Positions 32,975-44,681 of a DNA stretch of 64,000 nucleotides are shown here, in pieces (the first letter of the stretch is position 1; each line of letters opens with the position of its first letter). The translations under genes were made by a program, and so were the position numbers. Source of the DNA: Hyphodiscus hymeniophilus (Eukaryota; Ascomycota; Leotiomycetes; Helotiales; Hyphodiscaceae); assembly GCA_016508695.1 (NCBI GenBank), contig VNKQ01000015.1, positions 62,001 through 126,000 of the forward strand. Direction: 5' to 3'. The notes beneath the pieces were generated by a model. It had not been told where the DNA came from and did no database searches. It worked only from the letters and a program-made list of their open reading frames with translations.

Positions 32975-35319
32975 TCACATCCGAACTTTGCCATCATCGC
33001 CGGCTGATGCGAACATGCAGGGATTCGCTGGGTTCCATGCTACGGAATTGCAGCACCCTTTTTCATGACCTTGGAGCTTCTCGATTAGAGTACCGTTGTC
33101 CTTGTGCCAGATGTAAATAGAACCGCCTATCAAGATGTCAGTAGGTTCACTCGGTATTGCCGAATCTACTGACCTTCGCTTCCAACGGTAACGAAGCTCT
33201 CATTCGCACCCCCAAAGCTACTCCTGATAACATTTTCTACCGTGACATCGCCCGAAGCGAAGGTCCGAACTGGCTCTGTCGTCTGCAGGTCGAACATTTG
33301 AGCCTCGCCATTGAACTTGTTGATCAGAAGATACCTCGAATCTTGGCTAATGCTAATAGACCCCATCTTGACTTCCATGTCCATCTCGTGCTCAAGCTCA
33401 CGGGTGACGAAGTTATAAATGTAGATTTGAGTTTCGTTGGTCATCGCCACTAGGTGGTGGCCATTAGGCGATACTGCGAGGTCCTGTATTCGATGAGTGT
33501 GGCCCCAGTCGTAGATGAGATCCCCATTGATATTCCATTGACAGAGATTCCTTTCTTTGTCTAAGCACCCAGTCACGAATGTCTCGCCATCTGGCGCCCA
33601 TACACAGCTACTAACAGGCTCTCCGAATGTCAAAGTCCTTTTGAGCACACCAGTCTACAGGTCATCAGTACAGCAAGAGAGAATGGGCGAATCAACTCAC
33701 GGCCGCATTCCATAGACGAGCTCGACGGTCTGTGGACCCAGTCAAGATCAATCCGTCATCAGGACTCCATGAGATTGAGCAGACTCCAGATTCATGGTCG
33801 GCTAAGGTATGCAGCACTTCAAAGGAACCAACTTCATAGATGATCACCGAGCCGTCATTGCCGGCACTCGCTAATCGTGACCCGTCATGAGAGAAAACTA
33901 CGTGCCATATCTGGCCGCTGTGCTTCTCAAGGTCGAGGTAGGCCCGTACTGGAAAGTTGTTCCGATCGCATCGATGGTCTTGATACAAAGACGGCGATGC
34001 GACGGTGTTGTGATATAAGCAACTTGAGATCTGGCTGCGCTTTACCTGTGTCAGTAGAACTGCTAGTCGGTGTTCTGGTAACATGACTGATGGCGAAATG
34101 CATCCTAAGAGTCATTAGTATGGACCGAATCGAAATTAGTTGTAGACGCACGGGAAAGATCCGAGAGCAAGATATGCCGTGATTCGCCTTCAGCTCCATC
34201 CCAAGCCGACTTGGCTTTCAGCTCTTCCACAGTCTGGCACATGAGCAAGCTGTTCGGCCATTAGTAGCTGTTATCTTTTGAGTAGTCGGACGAGCATAGC
34301 CGGGCCAGACAGGTGCAGTCTTACCTTGAGAGGAAGTGTAGCTTGGTGGTATCTTGGTATAAGGGTGTCAACTCTAACCTTAGAACCATCAAAGCCGTTC
34401 CAGTATCCCGTTGTTCCAATAGTTCGAGAAACTTTTGTTGTCGTAGCCAAAACCTCATAACGTTTTTATCGACTCCCTCTTGAAGTACTAAGCCATTTCC
34501 GTTTATACTCACCCCACCTTCTTCTGTTGAGCCTCCGAACAACAGTTCTTCGGCTTCAGACCATTCCCCTTGTAACACGGCATTACGAAAGGCTGCAACG
34601 GCAGGGCTCTCCAAGTCATAGCCACTTTCCTGACTTAGATTTGAAGCAGCATCGTTATAGCCCAGATCCGTCAGCGCTTGGATCAGTATCCGGGTTACTT
34701 CCTCCCGGTCATGTCCATAAAACCCAGGTCGTGTCTTGCTCCCCAAACCCGAATGCCCGTTTGTACTCGATGATCCGTTCATAGCTACAGAAGCTCTGCC
34801 TGTGCCATTTGCGGAGTTTGAGAGCGCGGCTTTATGCAGCAGAGAGACCCCCGATCCATTTGAGAACTGTCTCAACGTTCCATTCGAAATACTACTTTCT
34901 CCGTCTGCTCTCATTCTTCTGCGTTTCCTGCGATGGTTGTCCTCAGTATTATATGCATCCGCCGAGCCCTCGAGACCCTCGTCAACGCTTTCCTGCTCCT
35001 CTATTTCTGGAGAGATAGCTCGATGTCTGCGGCCGAGGATGGTACTTGGTGGCTGGGGGGGCTCCTCCGACTCTTCTCCCGACGAGTTGGCTGGGCTGCT
35101 GCTACCACTCCGGTCTTCTGGTTGATTTGCTTGTTGGTTTATGGGGTTTGGGGCTGAGAGTAATGTGCTGGGAGGTATTGAGGACGCAGGAATCGGGGTG
35201 GATGGGTCGTCGGAAGTGAATGGGGAATATAGGGAGTTATCGTCTGCCAGGACGACTTCTGCGGGAGTGCCGCTCGTATTCAGATGTTCGGAGTGTCTTT
35301 GTAGCCTGTGATAACCCAA
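32975..35319 (-). CDS. gid7: GID/CTLH E3 ligase subunit Gid7 (WDR26-like)
   Basis: About 709 aa over five recognised exons: 34325-35319, 34152-34249, 33701-34104, 33174-33654 and 32975-33126 (introns 75, 47, 46 and 47 bp). A Ser/Pro-rich N-terminus with a basic KRRRM patch precedes a LisH/CTLH region: EEVTRILIQALTDLGYNDAA, then FRNAVLQGEWSEAEELL and FLELLEQRDTGTALMVLR. After a linker (AVLLTQVKRSQISSCLYHN) come WD40 repeats such as GQIWHVVFSHDGSRLASAGN, GVCSISWSPDDGLILTGSTD and GCCNSVAWNPANPCMFASAG. Role: substrate receptor/oligomerising subunit of the GID ubiquitin ligase that removes gluconeogenic enzymes. The 5' end is uncertain: no ATG opens the first exon and a CACAG acceptor lies at its edge, so a small upstream exon, or translation from the first in-frame ATG in the basic patch, is expected. 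Confidence 0.9.
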
Positions 35320-36184
35320 TATCTATGTCGTTATGATGTCCGTGAGGTCGTCTTTCAGCAGGTTGGCGGTTATTGCTTAGTTAATCCCGTTCTGGTCCAG
35401 CCATATGACGCCAGAATCTGCAGACTTGAGTCAGGAGGTGCAGATCTTGGGATCAGTGTTGAGTAGATTATGAGTCTCAGTTGTATGCGGGTGGACAAAG
35501 CTCCAGGTGATCATGATCGTAGACTGAGGCCAAGCTAGGACGAAGTCGGGGGCGGGATGTTGGCAGAGAGAGCTAAGGAGTTGGGTGTTCCCCAGTGATG
35601 CTTGCTGTTGGTTGCGGCTAGTTTTGAAGGTGCCTTATCGCTCAAGCTCTTTCATTCAAGTGGGTGTTGATTGTCGATGCTTACGGTGACGAAAGAGATG
35701 AGTGATTTCTGTGTTATGGAATAGTCTAATAAAAATTCATTAGAAATAGCAAGCATATAAACGAATTCAAAATACGAACCTCACTTCATAATTGTTGATA
35801 AATCATAAGGTTCTACTTCTACAACTCACACACTCATTCTGGTATCCTCACCGTAACTAATCAACCGCAGCCTAGCGATGCCGCTAAGACAGAGCTCTTT
35901 CGGTCCCACTCCAGAGGACTTCAAATCTACAAGTCCTTAGTCCACCCGTTCTGATTGACGCCGTCCTCGATCAAAACAACTGGTTGATGAACGTTGGCTT
36001 TCGTCCGCGATTGAGAGCTCGACCTTCATTGTACGATCTTGTAAAGAATCGAAACATCGACCGCCTGTCTGCCATCAGTCCTGCCAAAGTTGTTGACGTT
36101 GGAGAGCTACCTGCCTTACCCAGCTCACGCCCTTCAACTCCTGTTGTCGAATTGCACCCAGAACTGGTGCTTACTCCAGTCAAT
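35320..36184. other. divergent intergenic region
   Basis: Between gid7 (-) and V-ATPase subunit A (+). The missing first exon or 5' UTR intron of gid7 probably lies here: a GTAAGC donor-like site is on the minus strand near 35683. From 35987 a plus-strand ATG is open in frame to the V-ATPase start. Confidence 0.5.
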
Positions 36185-38788
36185 ATGGCCCCGAAGAAGG
36201 AAGTTAAGAATGTTGATGAAGATGGCGAGGAGCAATACGGTACCTATGCACCCTGAATCCACTGGAAAGACAGTCAAGCTAATGATAGCTTTCAAGGCTC
36301 GATCTACTCCGTCTCTGGGTATGCTATAAGTAAAATGAATGTCTGCAATGCAAATCTAATAATATAGACCTGTCGTGATCGCAGAAAACATGATTGGTGT
36401 TGCCATGTACGAATTGGTACGTTTTCGATAGATATTGCAGATGCCGGTCAAGCTCACCAAAATCTAGGTTCGGGTAGGACACGATAACCTTGTTGGCGAA
36501 GTCATTCGAATCGAGGCGGATAGAGCTACCATCCAAGTGTATGAGGAGACAGGTATGGGGTTTGATCTTGGACACTTCCGAAGGGATGCTAATATGGGCT
36601 AGCTGGTGTTACTGTTGGAGACCCCGTTCTTCGAACCGGAAAGCCCTTGTCTGTCGAATTGGGCCCTGGCCTGATGGAAACGATATACGATGGTATTCAA
36701 CGACCTCTCAAAGCTATCGCAGAGACTTCGAATAGCATCTACATCCCTCGCGGTATTGCAGCCCCAGCACTGAACAGAGAGAAGGACTGGGATTTCAAGC
36801 CGTTAATGAAGGTTGGAGATCACATTACTGGAGGAGACATCTGGGGAACCGTCTACGAAAATTCGCTTCTTGACGACCACAAGATCTTATTTCCACCACG
36901 AGCAAGAGGTACTATCACCAGAATTGCTGAGGCGGGAAGCTACAAAGTAGATCAGAAGATCCTGGAGGCGGAGTTTGATGGTAAGAAGACCGAGTACAGC
37001 ATGATGCACACTTGGCCTGTTCGTGTGCCGCGACCAACCACCGAGAAGCTCGCAGCAGACAAGCCTTTCGTTGTCGGCCAAAGAGTCTTGGATGCCCTGT
37101 TCCCCAGCGTTCAAGGAGGTACTGTTGCCATCCCGGGCGCTTTCGGCTGTGGGAAAACTGTTATTAGTCAGTCCGTTTCCAAGTTCTCCAACAGCGACAT
37201 CATCGTGTACGTTGGATGTGGCGAACGCGGGAATGAGATGGCCGAAGTATTGATGGACTTCCCCGAACTTTCAATCGACGTCGATGGAAGGAAGGAACCC
37301 ATCATGAAGCGAACGACCCTCATCGCCAACACCTCCAACATGCCTGTTGCTGCTCGTGAAGCCTCCATCTACACTGGTATGATATCCCCTTCTTTCCTTG
37401 CGCATTCCCTTCAGTACTTCCTGTTGCACATTTTAGAGCGCCTGCCTTCAAACCTAGTTGGAACGTCCTAAAGTCTGATGCACTCAACAAACATCTGGAT
37501 TCTCAAATCCATGTTGATGCAGATCGGGCCTGGGCATTAAATCGGCACAACAACAGCCCATGATTTCTCGCGCCTTCCCTTTAGCACTATCCTATTGCAC
37601 ATTTTTAGCGCCTGAAACCTAGTACTTGGCACCTGCCTCGACATTATCACCATGTGTATCCTAAAGTCTGATATACTCGACAAACATCTGGCTTCTCAAA
37701 GCCATGCGGATTGGGTCTGGGCATGTCAAGACCCTTCACACCGCAGGAAGGAAGAAGCTCAGGCTTCGCAATGAGTCTTTCGATGCTGTCTGCTCATCCT
37801 TGTCGTATACTATTATCCTGTTTCGCCTCATTCCCTGTCATATTTCGATTTGCTGCACCATACACATCACTAATCATCTTATTTCGACAGGAATTTGCAT
37901 AAGTGAATACTTTCGCGATATGGGAAAGGATGTTGCGATGATGGCCGATTCGACTTCCCGATGGGCTGAAGCTCTCCGTGAAATTTCTGGACGTTTGGGT
38001 GAGATGCCTGCTGATCAAGGTTTCCCCGCCTATTTGGGAGCCAAGTTAGCCAGTTTCTATGAACGTGCCGGTAAAGTTTCATGTCTTGGAAGCCCTGACC
38101 GAGAGGGTAGTGTCAGTGTTGTTGGTGCCGTCAGTCCTCCTGGTGGAGATTTCTCAGATCCCGTGACCAGCAGTACTCTAGGTATTGTGCAGGTCTTCTG
38201 GGGCCTCGACAAGAAGCTTGCTCAACGCAAGCATTTTCCGTCCATCAACACGGGCCTGAGTTACAGCAAATACACTACCGTTCTCGACAAGTTCTACGAG
38301 AAGGACTTTCCAGAATTCCCCAAACTTAGAGACCGCATCAAGCAACTTTTGTCGGATTCCGAAGAATTGGACCAAGTCGTGCAGTTGGTAGGAAAGTCTG
38401 CGCTTTCTGATCCAGACAAGATTACTCTCGATGTCGCAGCCCTGCTCAAGGAAGATTTCTTGCAACAGAATGGCTACAGCGACTACGATCAATTCTGCCC
38501 TATCTGGAAGACTGAGTGGATGATGAAAGCAATGATGGGTTTCCATGATGAGTCTCAGAAGGCTATCGCACAGGGTCAAAGCTGGGCCAAGGTTAGAGAG
38601 GCTACTGGTGAGCTCCAGTCGCAACTCCGAAGCATGAAGTTCGAGGTCCCTAGTGATGGAGAGGAAGTTATCGTCAAGAGAGTCCGTACCCTTTCAACAT
38701 CTCAAGTAAAATTCCACTGACTTTTTTCTAGTACGAGGAGCTCGTCCAAGCTATGACGGACAAGTTCGCTTCAGTCACTGACGAGTAA
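36185..38788 (+). CDS. vma1: V-type proton ATPase catalytic subunit A
   Basis: Predicted 610 aa, seven exons: 36185-36239, 36297-36318, 36368-36416, 36468-36552, 36603-37376, 37891-38681 and 38732-38788. Starts MAPKKEVKNVDEDG. The P-loop GAFGCGKTVISQ, VGCGERGNEMAEVL, MADSTSRWAEALREISGRL and SPPGGDFSDPVTSSTL are diagnostic for the catalytic subunit. The bulge region GGDIWGTVYENSLLDDHKI is present. It lacks the self-splicing intein found at the P-loop in some yeasts. The enzyme hydrolyses ATP to pump protons into vacuoles. Most introns are 49-57 bp, but intron 5 is 514 bp and contains an imperfect internal duplication. Introns 1-4 are crowded at the 5' end, and exon 2 is only 22 bp. An upstream in-frame ATG (35987) could add 66 residues, but family proteins start at MAPK. 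Confidence 0.97.
37391..37724. repeat. imperfect duplication within vma1 intron 5
   Basis: Unit A (37391-37537) and unit B (37565-37724) share, in the same order, TTGCACATTTT, AGCGCCTG, AAACCTAGT, TCCTAAAGTCTGAT, ACAAACATCTGG, TTCTCAAA and CTGGGCAT. The copies differ by substitutions and several small indels, including a roughly 20-bp insertion in B. Confidence 0.85.
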
Positions 38789-39418
38789 ATGAATGGCGAG
38801 CAAGATTGGTGGACAAATGATACTGATTGCATTGCTTGGTTGGTCTTGCTACAGAGTATTGTTCACTATAACGCTGAAGGACCTGGAATGTAATATATAT
38901 CTCCTAGGGCGGGCCTCATTCTCAATACATTGATTAGGAGCCTATCAATTCATTCCCAACAGTAGCTGAATGTAATAATTTACGGTGACTAAAATGGGTA
39001 CCAGGGCGTTCAACATTCTCGAAATTGAAGAAATACTCAATGGTGCCTTCTTCTCTCTGTCCACATCTTCGGCTTGCAATCTAGAATATTGGCGAGTTAC
39101 CTGCTTCATGCTCCCGTTTTGAAGGGCAACTTTAATCACAGACTAAATCCCTCAACTTAGTCAGTGTTGGGCACCCATAATCCACCATGAATATCATGTA
39201 TGCCCTGGATGGAAATCCCACCCCTACTTGATCGTAGGAAGCGGTTTTAGTTATCCTGGATGGAATGTAGAAATGACCCGAATAATGACACCGGGATGCC
39301 CAACACTGATCTTGGCGAGGTATCTTTTTTGTAGGCAGTAGTCACAAATGATGCTCTTCAGACGAGGTTACGTCCTTATTTTCGCGCCAGCTATGATCAA
39401 AGGAGACTCACCTTTCCC
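38789..39418. other. 3' intergenic region with a short ORF
   Basis: Convergent 3' ends of vma1 (+) and DERA (-). A minus-strand 64-codon frame (38945-39139) ends with a hydrophobic stretch (ISRMLNALVPILVTVNYYIQ). I cannot assign it and there is little room for a promoter, so I list it only here. Confidence 0.4.
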
Positions 39419-40368
39419 TCAATACGCTCCGGATCCCGAATCCACCGCTGGGAATGGAGGAACCTCAACCTCAATCCTCTCTGTACCGATCCCCCTCCTG
39501 ACCGCCTCGTCAAGAATCGCACCTGTGGCCGTCGCTCCGACCCTTGATACTCCTATCGCCCTCACTCTAAGCAAATCATCCAACGTCCTCACTCCTCCCG
39601 CAGCCTTGATCTTCACGTTGCCCGTGACATGCTTCTTCATGAGCTCCAAGTGCGGGATCGTAGCGCCCTTGTAATTGTAATCCCCGCTCGCGCCCTTCAC
39701 GAAGCCGTAGCCGGTGGAAGTCTTCACGTACGCCACGCCTATGTCACTGCATATCTCACAGAGCTTGATGATTTCCTTCTCTCCCAGATCTGATTTCATT
39801 AGCTCATCTGCAGCTCACCTGCATATTCTTCCCCTGCTCAAAGTCCCGACACCCAGAATGGAGCATGGCAAACTCACAATCGTTCTCAAAAATCACCTTC
39901 AGGATCGCGCCGCGTTCCACTACGGCTCTGTTCACGGCCGCGATGTCGTTCTTCACATACTCCCATTTGCCGCTCAGCACCCGACCGATGTTCACCACCA
40001 TGTCGATCTCCTTGCCGCCTTCCTCGACGGCCCGGCGCGCCTCGAAGACCTTGACTTCCGAGGTAGAGTTCCCGTGGGGGAAGCCGATCACTGGACACAC
40101 GAGGACGGAGGTCCCTTCTAGGAGCTTCTTGGCGAAGAGGATGTGGTAGGGTTTTACGCAGGCTATGTTGTCAGATGGTGCATCTTACATCTTACTTGGA
40201 ACCCGAAAAGGATATATTACCGGTTGCCACGCCGTATTTCTTGGATATCCTGAGGCCGGCTTCCACGTCGGAGTCGGTCATTGTGGGGTGGAGAAGGGAG
40301 TGGTCTATCATTTTCGCTAGGTCATCAAGGTTGACGTTTAATGTCGTCGGTCTGGAGTTTGAGGCCAT
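39419..40368 (-). CDS. deoxyribose-phosphate aldolase (DERA)
   Basis: Predicted 267 aa, three exons (40221-40368, 39878-40162 and 39419-39789) with 58- and 88-bp GT-AG introns. Motifs: KMIDHSLLHPTMTDSDVEAG, ACVKPYHILFAKKLL, VIGFPHGNSTSEVKVFEA, EIDMVVNIGRVLSG, then YLGEKEIIKLCEICSD. The Schiff-base lysine lies in YVKTSTGYGF and the second lysine in VKIKAAGGVR. The last exon's start rebuilds END-Y-LGEKE across the splice. Reaction: 2-deoxyribose 5-phosphate to glyceraldehyde 3-phosphate and acetaldehyde, the last step of deoxynucleoside breakdown in the cytosol. Length matches the family. A ribokinase gene lies 7 kb away, which could supply phosphorylated (deoxy)ribose, although three unrelated genes separate them or lie between. 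Confidence 0.95.
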
Positions 40369-40672
40369 GATGAGAAATGGCTTGTAATGGACGTGAATCT
40401 AGAAAGGGATAGAATTGGTAGATATCCAATAAAGTAATGGTAATATTGCATTGAGTAAGAAGTGCTATGTGTCGGAGTGTATTGCTGGAGTAAATCGAAG
40501 AGGGTTCGAGCTTTCCCCGCTTTCCTGGTTGGGAAAATCCGTCAAGAGCGCATCGGGATCCGAGTACTTGTAGATTCCCTTTTACTGTCTCTTAGTAACA
40601 TCGTTTGGAGAAATTGATACCAATATTATGGAAAGACTTTTAGTTTTATTTCCTAAACATCGCCAAATATCG

Positions 40673-41150
40673 CTATGATACCAGGATACACAACAACCCC
40701 GCTAAAAGTAGCATTCCCACCAACATAACGAGCTTCTCACGATGTTCTTACTATCGCCTACAGTTCCACCCGTGGACACAGTCCCAGTGCCCCCACATCC
40801 TCCAACTTGTACATTGAAGTTGTACCAACGCTCGAGCTGGCACTCGACTCGATTCCAAAGTTGGCGATTATAACACCTATCCCATTCGGGGTCGTTGGCC
40901 TCGAACCCAAGCCGGCCCACCGCCCACATCTGACTTCCTACCACCACGCCCGAGTAATCGTTCTCTAAACTGATTGTATTTCCAGAGATTGTGGTTGCAG
41001 TAGTACCACCCACTAGGGTTTGTGAGCCTACAATGACCTCGGCGGATGGCGAAAGAGAGGCACTGGTTATCTGGCTAGTTGTGTCTTCGGCTACGCCAGG
41101 ACCTCCTGATGGTATATGATTGACGATGCCTGCTACATTGGCAGTCTACC
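40673..41150 (-). pseudogene. decayed C-terminus of a GPI-type cell-surface protein
   Basis: Read on the minus strand, one frame gives AEDTTSQITSASLSPSAEVI followed by VGSQTLVGGTTATTISGNTI. This pattern of repeated V-G-x-T-type beta units is common in fungal Ser/Thr-rich wall proteins. A frameshift leads to a Ser-rich piece (GIESSASSSVGTTS) with in-frame stops. A third frame ends MLVGMLLLAGLLCILVS, a hydrophobic tail of GPI-anchor type, at a TAG at 40673-40675. The pieces are in the right order but in three frames, so I read a degraded gene end. The N-terminal part is not found upstream. Confidence 0.5.
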
Positions 41151-42634
41151 CAGTAGGGCTGGGTGAATGGAGTATTCACAGAGACTGTTGTTATGATCTG
41201 ACTGTTCCACCAGCAATCGAAGCCATTAACTCGCATCCATCAAGTGATGATGAGAATATTGCCTTGTAGTAAGGGAGAAGACCGCCTGCAGGTGGTGTGG
41301 ATATTTACGGATTGGGAGAAGCCCTTGCATAACCGGAAGTCAGCATTACGTTATCGGAAGGCAAGTTGTGGGAGTATCAAGAGAGAGAGGGGCGTTAATG
41401 GACACGAAAGAAAGCGATAGAAATAGCAAGAAATGAGGATAGTGAAGCAAGACCCCAACAATTTTTACCCAGTGGAGTTGGGATCCTTATCGACGACAGA
41501 AAGACCCTTCAAGATAATCACAAACAATTGTCTCTTGAGCAGCATTTAGTTAACGGAGCCTCGAGTATCATAGTAGGTGTTCCAATACTTGAGGGCGCGG
41601 CTATGCCAAAGAAGATCAAAGTCTGCCATGTGAACGATGTAAATGGTAGAAGATTTGGAACCAGTGAACAAACAACGTCTAGGTCAAAACGAGACATTAC
41701 TTGAACCAATGTTTTCAGATTTCAACGCATTAAAAAGAGGTAATGAACGTTCCCAGGCTAGGGGAGTCGGGGGTGAGGAAGGACGTTGAGGTTCCAGGTC
41801 GGCAAGATCCCATAACGGAATACCGGCCATGACAGGTCCCTCCTCTGCATTGAGTTTCCGGTTCAGGTAGTAAAAGGTTTGGATGGAAAGAGAAGATTGG
41901 AATCCCCGTTCCTAATCTATCGTCTCAGTCATGTCTAGTTCTGGGAATGCGGTGACTGACCGCACCGCAATGACAGATGGTTTAGCGCTTGGTCAAACCT
42001 ATATATAGGGTTGATAGGTAAAACCTGAAGTTTTAGGTGAATCCCCCCATTCCCTAGCAAACTTCTTTCGTCTGCGATGTCCACAGCTCACCTTATCTCG
42101 ATATCATGGGGAGGGTAATGGAATGCGCTTCCACTTCAAGTTCCACTCCTCGCATTCATACATCGCCACGTCACCTTACAAGTGCTGACACTCACGATTT
42201 TGCTTCTCCCTTCTCCCTTCCCTTCCCTTCCCATCTCGCCCCTCCAAACCCCCTCAACCCTCCACCCTTAACCCCCGACGCCACTTCACTCCCAGTCGAA
42301 AGCAGACAGACATCCCCACATATCATCACCTTTCCTCCACCCTCCACTAGCGCGCATAGAAGAAAGTGGTATGCGTATGCAGCGAATGAGATCCGAAGCC
42401 CCTCTTCTCGATTCGATTCGATACGACTGTATACGTACATACAAGTACCTTGTTCAATATAGCATCCTCGACCAGTCCACTCGCACCCTCGCCCTCATAC
42501 TCGCACCAGACTGTGAACGAGGGGTCTCAATCACGAGGCTACCATCCCCTCCCCTCCTCGCCCCTTCGCACACCAGCTCATGTCCCCATCCCATCCCATC
42601 CCATCCCATCCCATTCCATTCCCATTTCCAAGCG

Positions 42635-42676
42635 AGCTACAAGCCACCTCACTCCAGCTACAAGCCACCTCACTCC
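42635..42676. repeat. 21-bp tandem duplication
   Basis: AGCTACAAGCCACCTCACTC plus one C occurs twice head-to-tail with no mismatch. Confidence 0.95.
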
Positions 42677-42918
42677 AGCATCAGCAATCCAGCCCTACCC
42701 AGCCCTACGCAAGCCAGCAAGACAGCAAGACAGCTACCAGGCTTGACATTTCCCATATCTCCTCTTTACAGTTCAACTGTTCAACTTTTAGCGCCACGGA
42801 ATGAACCGAACCTGAAGCGAGGAGAGGAGGGGTTGCGCTGGGAGTCCCGAGTGGGAATGAATGGGGAAGATAGGTGCGTCTGCTGTCCACTTTGATCTGG
42901 ATTCTGGATTTCGGGGAT

Positions 42919-42977
42919 GTACGTACGTATGTATGTATGTATGTATGTATGTATGTATGTATGTATGTATGTGTGTA
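42919..42977. repeat. GTAT microsatellite
   Basis: About 14 tetranucleotide units of GTAT, with GTAC variants at the left and GTGT at the right edge. Confidence 0.95.
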
Positions 42978-43508
42978 CATAGGGCACGGCACTTTCCTCG
43001 GACGAAGGTTTGGTTGGGTAGATAGGTGGGTAGGTATACTGTAAGGTAAGGTATGAGGTCGAATTTCGGATTTCGAATTTATTGGAATATGGGATTCCTT
43101 CTACCCGTATGGACCTCCCTAATCGGGCTTAGCGCGTCACATGATCGTGACCGGCGAAGAACCTTGAGCTTAACTCGTTCTTCCCACTGTACTACTATTT
43201 TAATTAATTCAACTCAATTACTCAGTGCTATTCCTGATGCAATACTTCCACTTGAATCGTAACTTCCAATAGAATTTCAAAAAGGTGATTGGCACGCTGT
43301 GGTGCACGAGATTCGTTGGCGCTACCTATATACATGTACAAGTACCTCTAGAAAACTCTAATATATTTTCCACGTGATATATCCCATACGACCAACTCCA
43401 TGTTTCGCACCCGGTATAATTACTGCTACGAAACTCCGCGGCTCCAAAAGTGTACAAAGTCCAGCCTTGGCTGGAGCGGTTGGGTGTGTTTCCAGAACAG
43501 CCTGCCCC

Positions 43509-44681
43509 TCAGGGTGAATAGTTCGTCATCTCGTCGCAAGGCACCTGGGGCAAGCCCTCGATGTGATCCCAGTATTCCCAGCCCTTCATCGTCCAAGACT
43601 CCATCTTCTCCTCGAACTGTTCTCGGCTCTTGGTGGTATAGTGGTGGAGTGCAATCCGGTCCCTTGTGATGGGCTGTCTTATGCCTTCCCCTTCGTCAAT
43701 CATGTCCCCATACTCGCCCACCGTGTATGTTCCACTACTCGTCTGGAATAAATGTGGCGTCAGGGGCTTCTCGAAGACGGATGTCTTGACAATCGACTTG
43801 ATGAGTCGATTGTCTTTGTAGTGTGGGAGATCCTCAACCGGGAGCATTTCCGGGTCTTCGACACAGCTGGTGAAGCTTTTCCGCATCGAGTCAGGTCGCT
43901 CGGTGAGGTTTGCGGAGGAGTGTAGGCGCCAGTTCACCCCCAATGCTCCCACTTCCTCATACTCCTCAAATTCGCGCAGCAGGGAGATGAGTGTGTCATT
44001 ACCGCGGGTCTCGAAGAACTCGTCCGCGTCTATGAAAGCCATCCAAGTGTGATGGGGCCCGTACAACCGAGCACATTCGGAATAGATATGTGTTTGCATA
44101 TCTGGGTGTTGCGCATTCTCGTCGTAGTACTGGAAAGACAGCGCAGATCGTGGAATACCGTAGTCATTAAAGCTGGAAAGGGGGATATCGGAGCGGTCAT
44201 CCATAATGTAGAAACGACGGACGCCATGGTGATGGTAATGATGGTTGAGGAATTCGGGGAGGTCGCGGCGTTGGTTTCGGTGCGCCACACAGAAAGCCAC
44301 GTATTCATCGGGATTTGGGGTTGTTGAGGGTTCGTCTTCGGCATCGGGAGAGCTTGTTTGAACCACAATTGTAGTTGAGGTTGTCGAGTCCCCTGAAGAA
44401 GCAGCCGCTGGGGGTGATGTCGTGGTTGCTGCAGCAAGAGAGTCTTCGGCCGTAGGGTCTATATCGGTGCCAGGGATGGATTCAGATTCATCGTCGATTG
44501 TCGCATCGTGGCCGAGAGGGTTCGAGAAGGAGGGTATCTTCGGCAGGCCGTCGTCGCTCTCGATGGCTGTCGAGTATCTGCCGGTCCCGATCGAATAGAC
44601 GAGATAAACGATGGTGAGCGAGGCAAAAAGGAGAATTATTTGGAACTTTTTAAAGGGTGCAAAGGAGGGTGATGGCGACAT
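43509..44681 (-). CDS. GT92-like glycosyltransferase, type II membrane protein
   Basis: Predicted 390 aa, no intron. An N-terminal cytoplasmic tail (MSPSPSFAPFKKF) is followed by one transmembrane anchor (IILLFASLTIVYLVYSI, about 14-31) and a Ser/Thr/Asp-rich stem to about residue 125. The catalytic domain starts at EYVAFCVAHRNQRRDLPEFL, the usual start of GT92/GT2-like transferases. It continues with HHHGVRRFYIMDDRSD and the metal/nucleotide-binding FIDADEFFE (DxD-type). Downstream LGVNWRLHSSANLTERPD and RIALHHYTTKSREQFEEKME also fit this family. It should act in the Golgi lumen; donor and acceptor are unknown. The start was moved from an upstream TTG to the ATG at 44681. The C-terminus ends GLPQVPCDEMTNYSP. 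Confidence 0.88.
   Translation of the reverse strand: MSPSPSFAPFKKFQIILLFASLTIVYLVYSIGTGRYSTAIESDDGLPKIPSFSNPLGHDATIDDESESIPGTDIDPTAEDSLAAATTTSPPAAASSGDSTTSTTIVVQTSSPDAEDEPSTTPNPDEYVAFCVAHRNQRRDLPEFLNHHYHHHGVRRFYIMDDRSDIPLSSFNDYGIPRSALSFQYYDENAQHPDMQTHIYSECARLYGPHHTWMAFIDADEFFETRGNDTLISLLREFEEYEEVGALGVNWRLHSSANLTERPDSMRKSFTSCVEDPEMLPVEDLPHYKDNRLIKSIVKTSVFEKPLTPHLFQTSSGTYTVGEYGDMIDEGEGIRQPITRDRIALHHYTTKSREQFEEKMESWTMKGWEYWDHIEGLPQVPCDEMTNYSP

Larger units (their letters stand above)
41151..43508. other. intergenic, low-complexity region
   Basis: No gene recognised. From about 42180 the plus strand is rich in C/T and contains CCATC repeats (about 42585-42613), a 21-bp duplication (42635-42676) and a GTAT microsatellite (42919-42977). 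Open frames on both strands are Ser/Pro- or His/Tyr/Thr-repeat artefacts. Confidence 0.55.

Noticed and set aside
36185..38788. Possible VMA1 intein
   Set aside because: The P-loop GAFGCGKT is uninterrupted; the 514-bp insert has canonical splice ends and no protein-coding intein motifs.
40495..40530. GGTTCGAG motif resembling a tRNA T-arm
   Set aside because: No matching acceptor, D- or anticodon-arm structure around it.
42192..42992. Overlapping frames rich in Pro, Ser or Tyr/Thr/His
   Set aside because: They arise from CCATC, 21-bp and GTAT repeats; no coding support.
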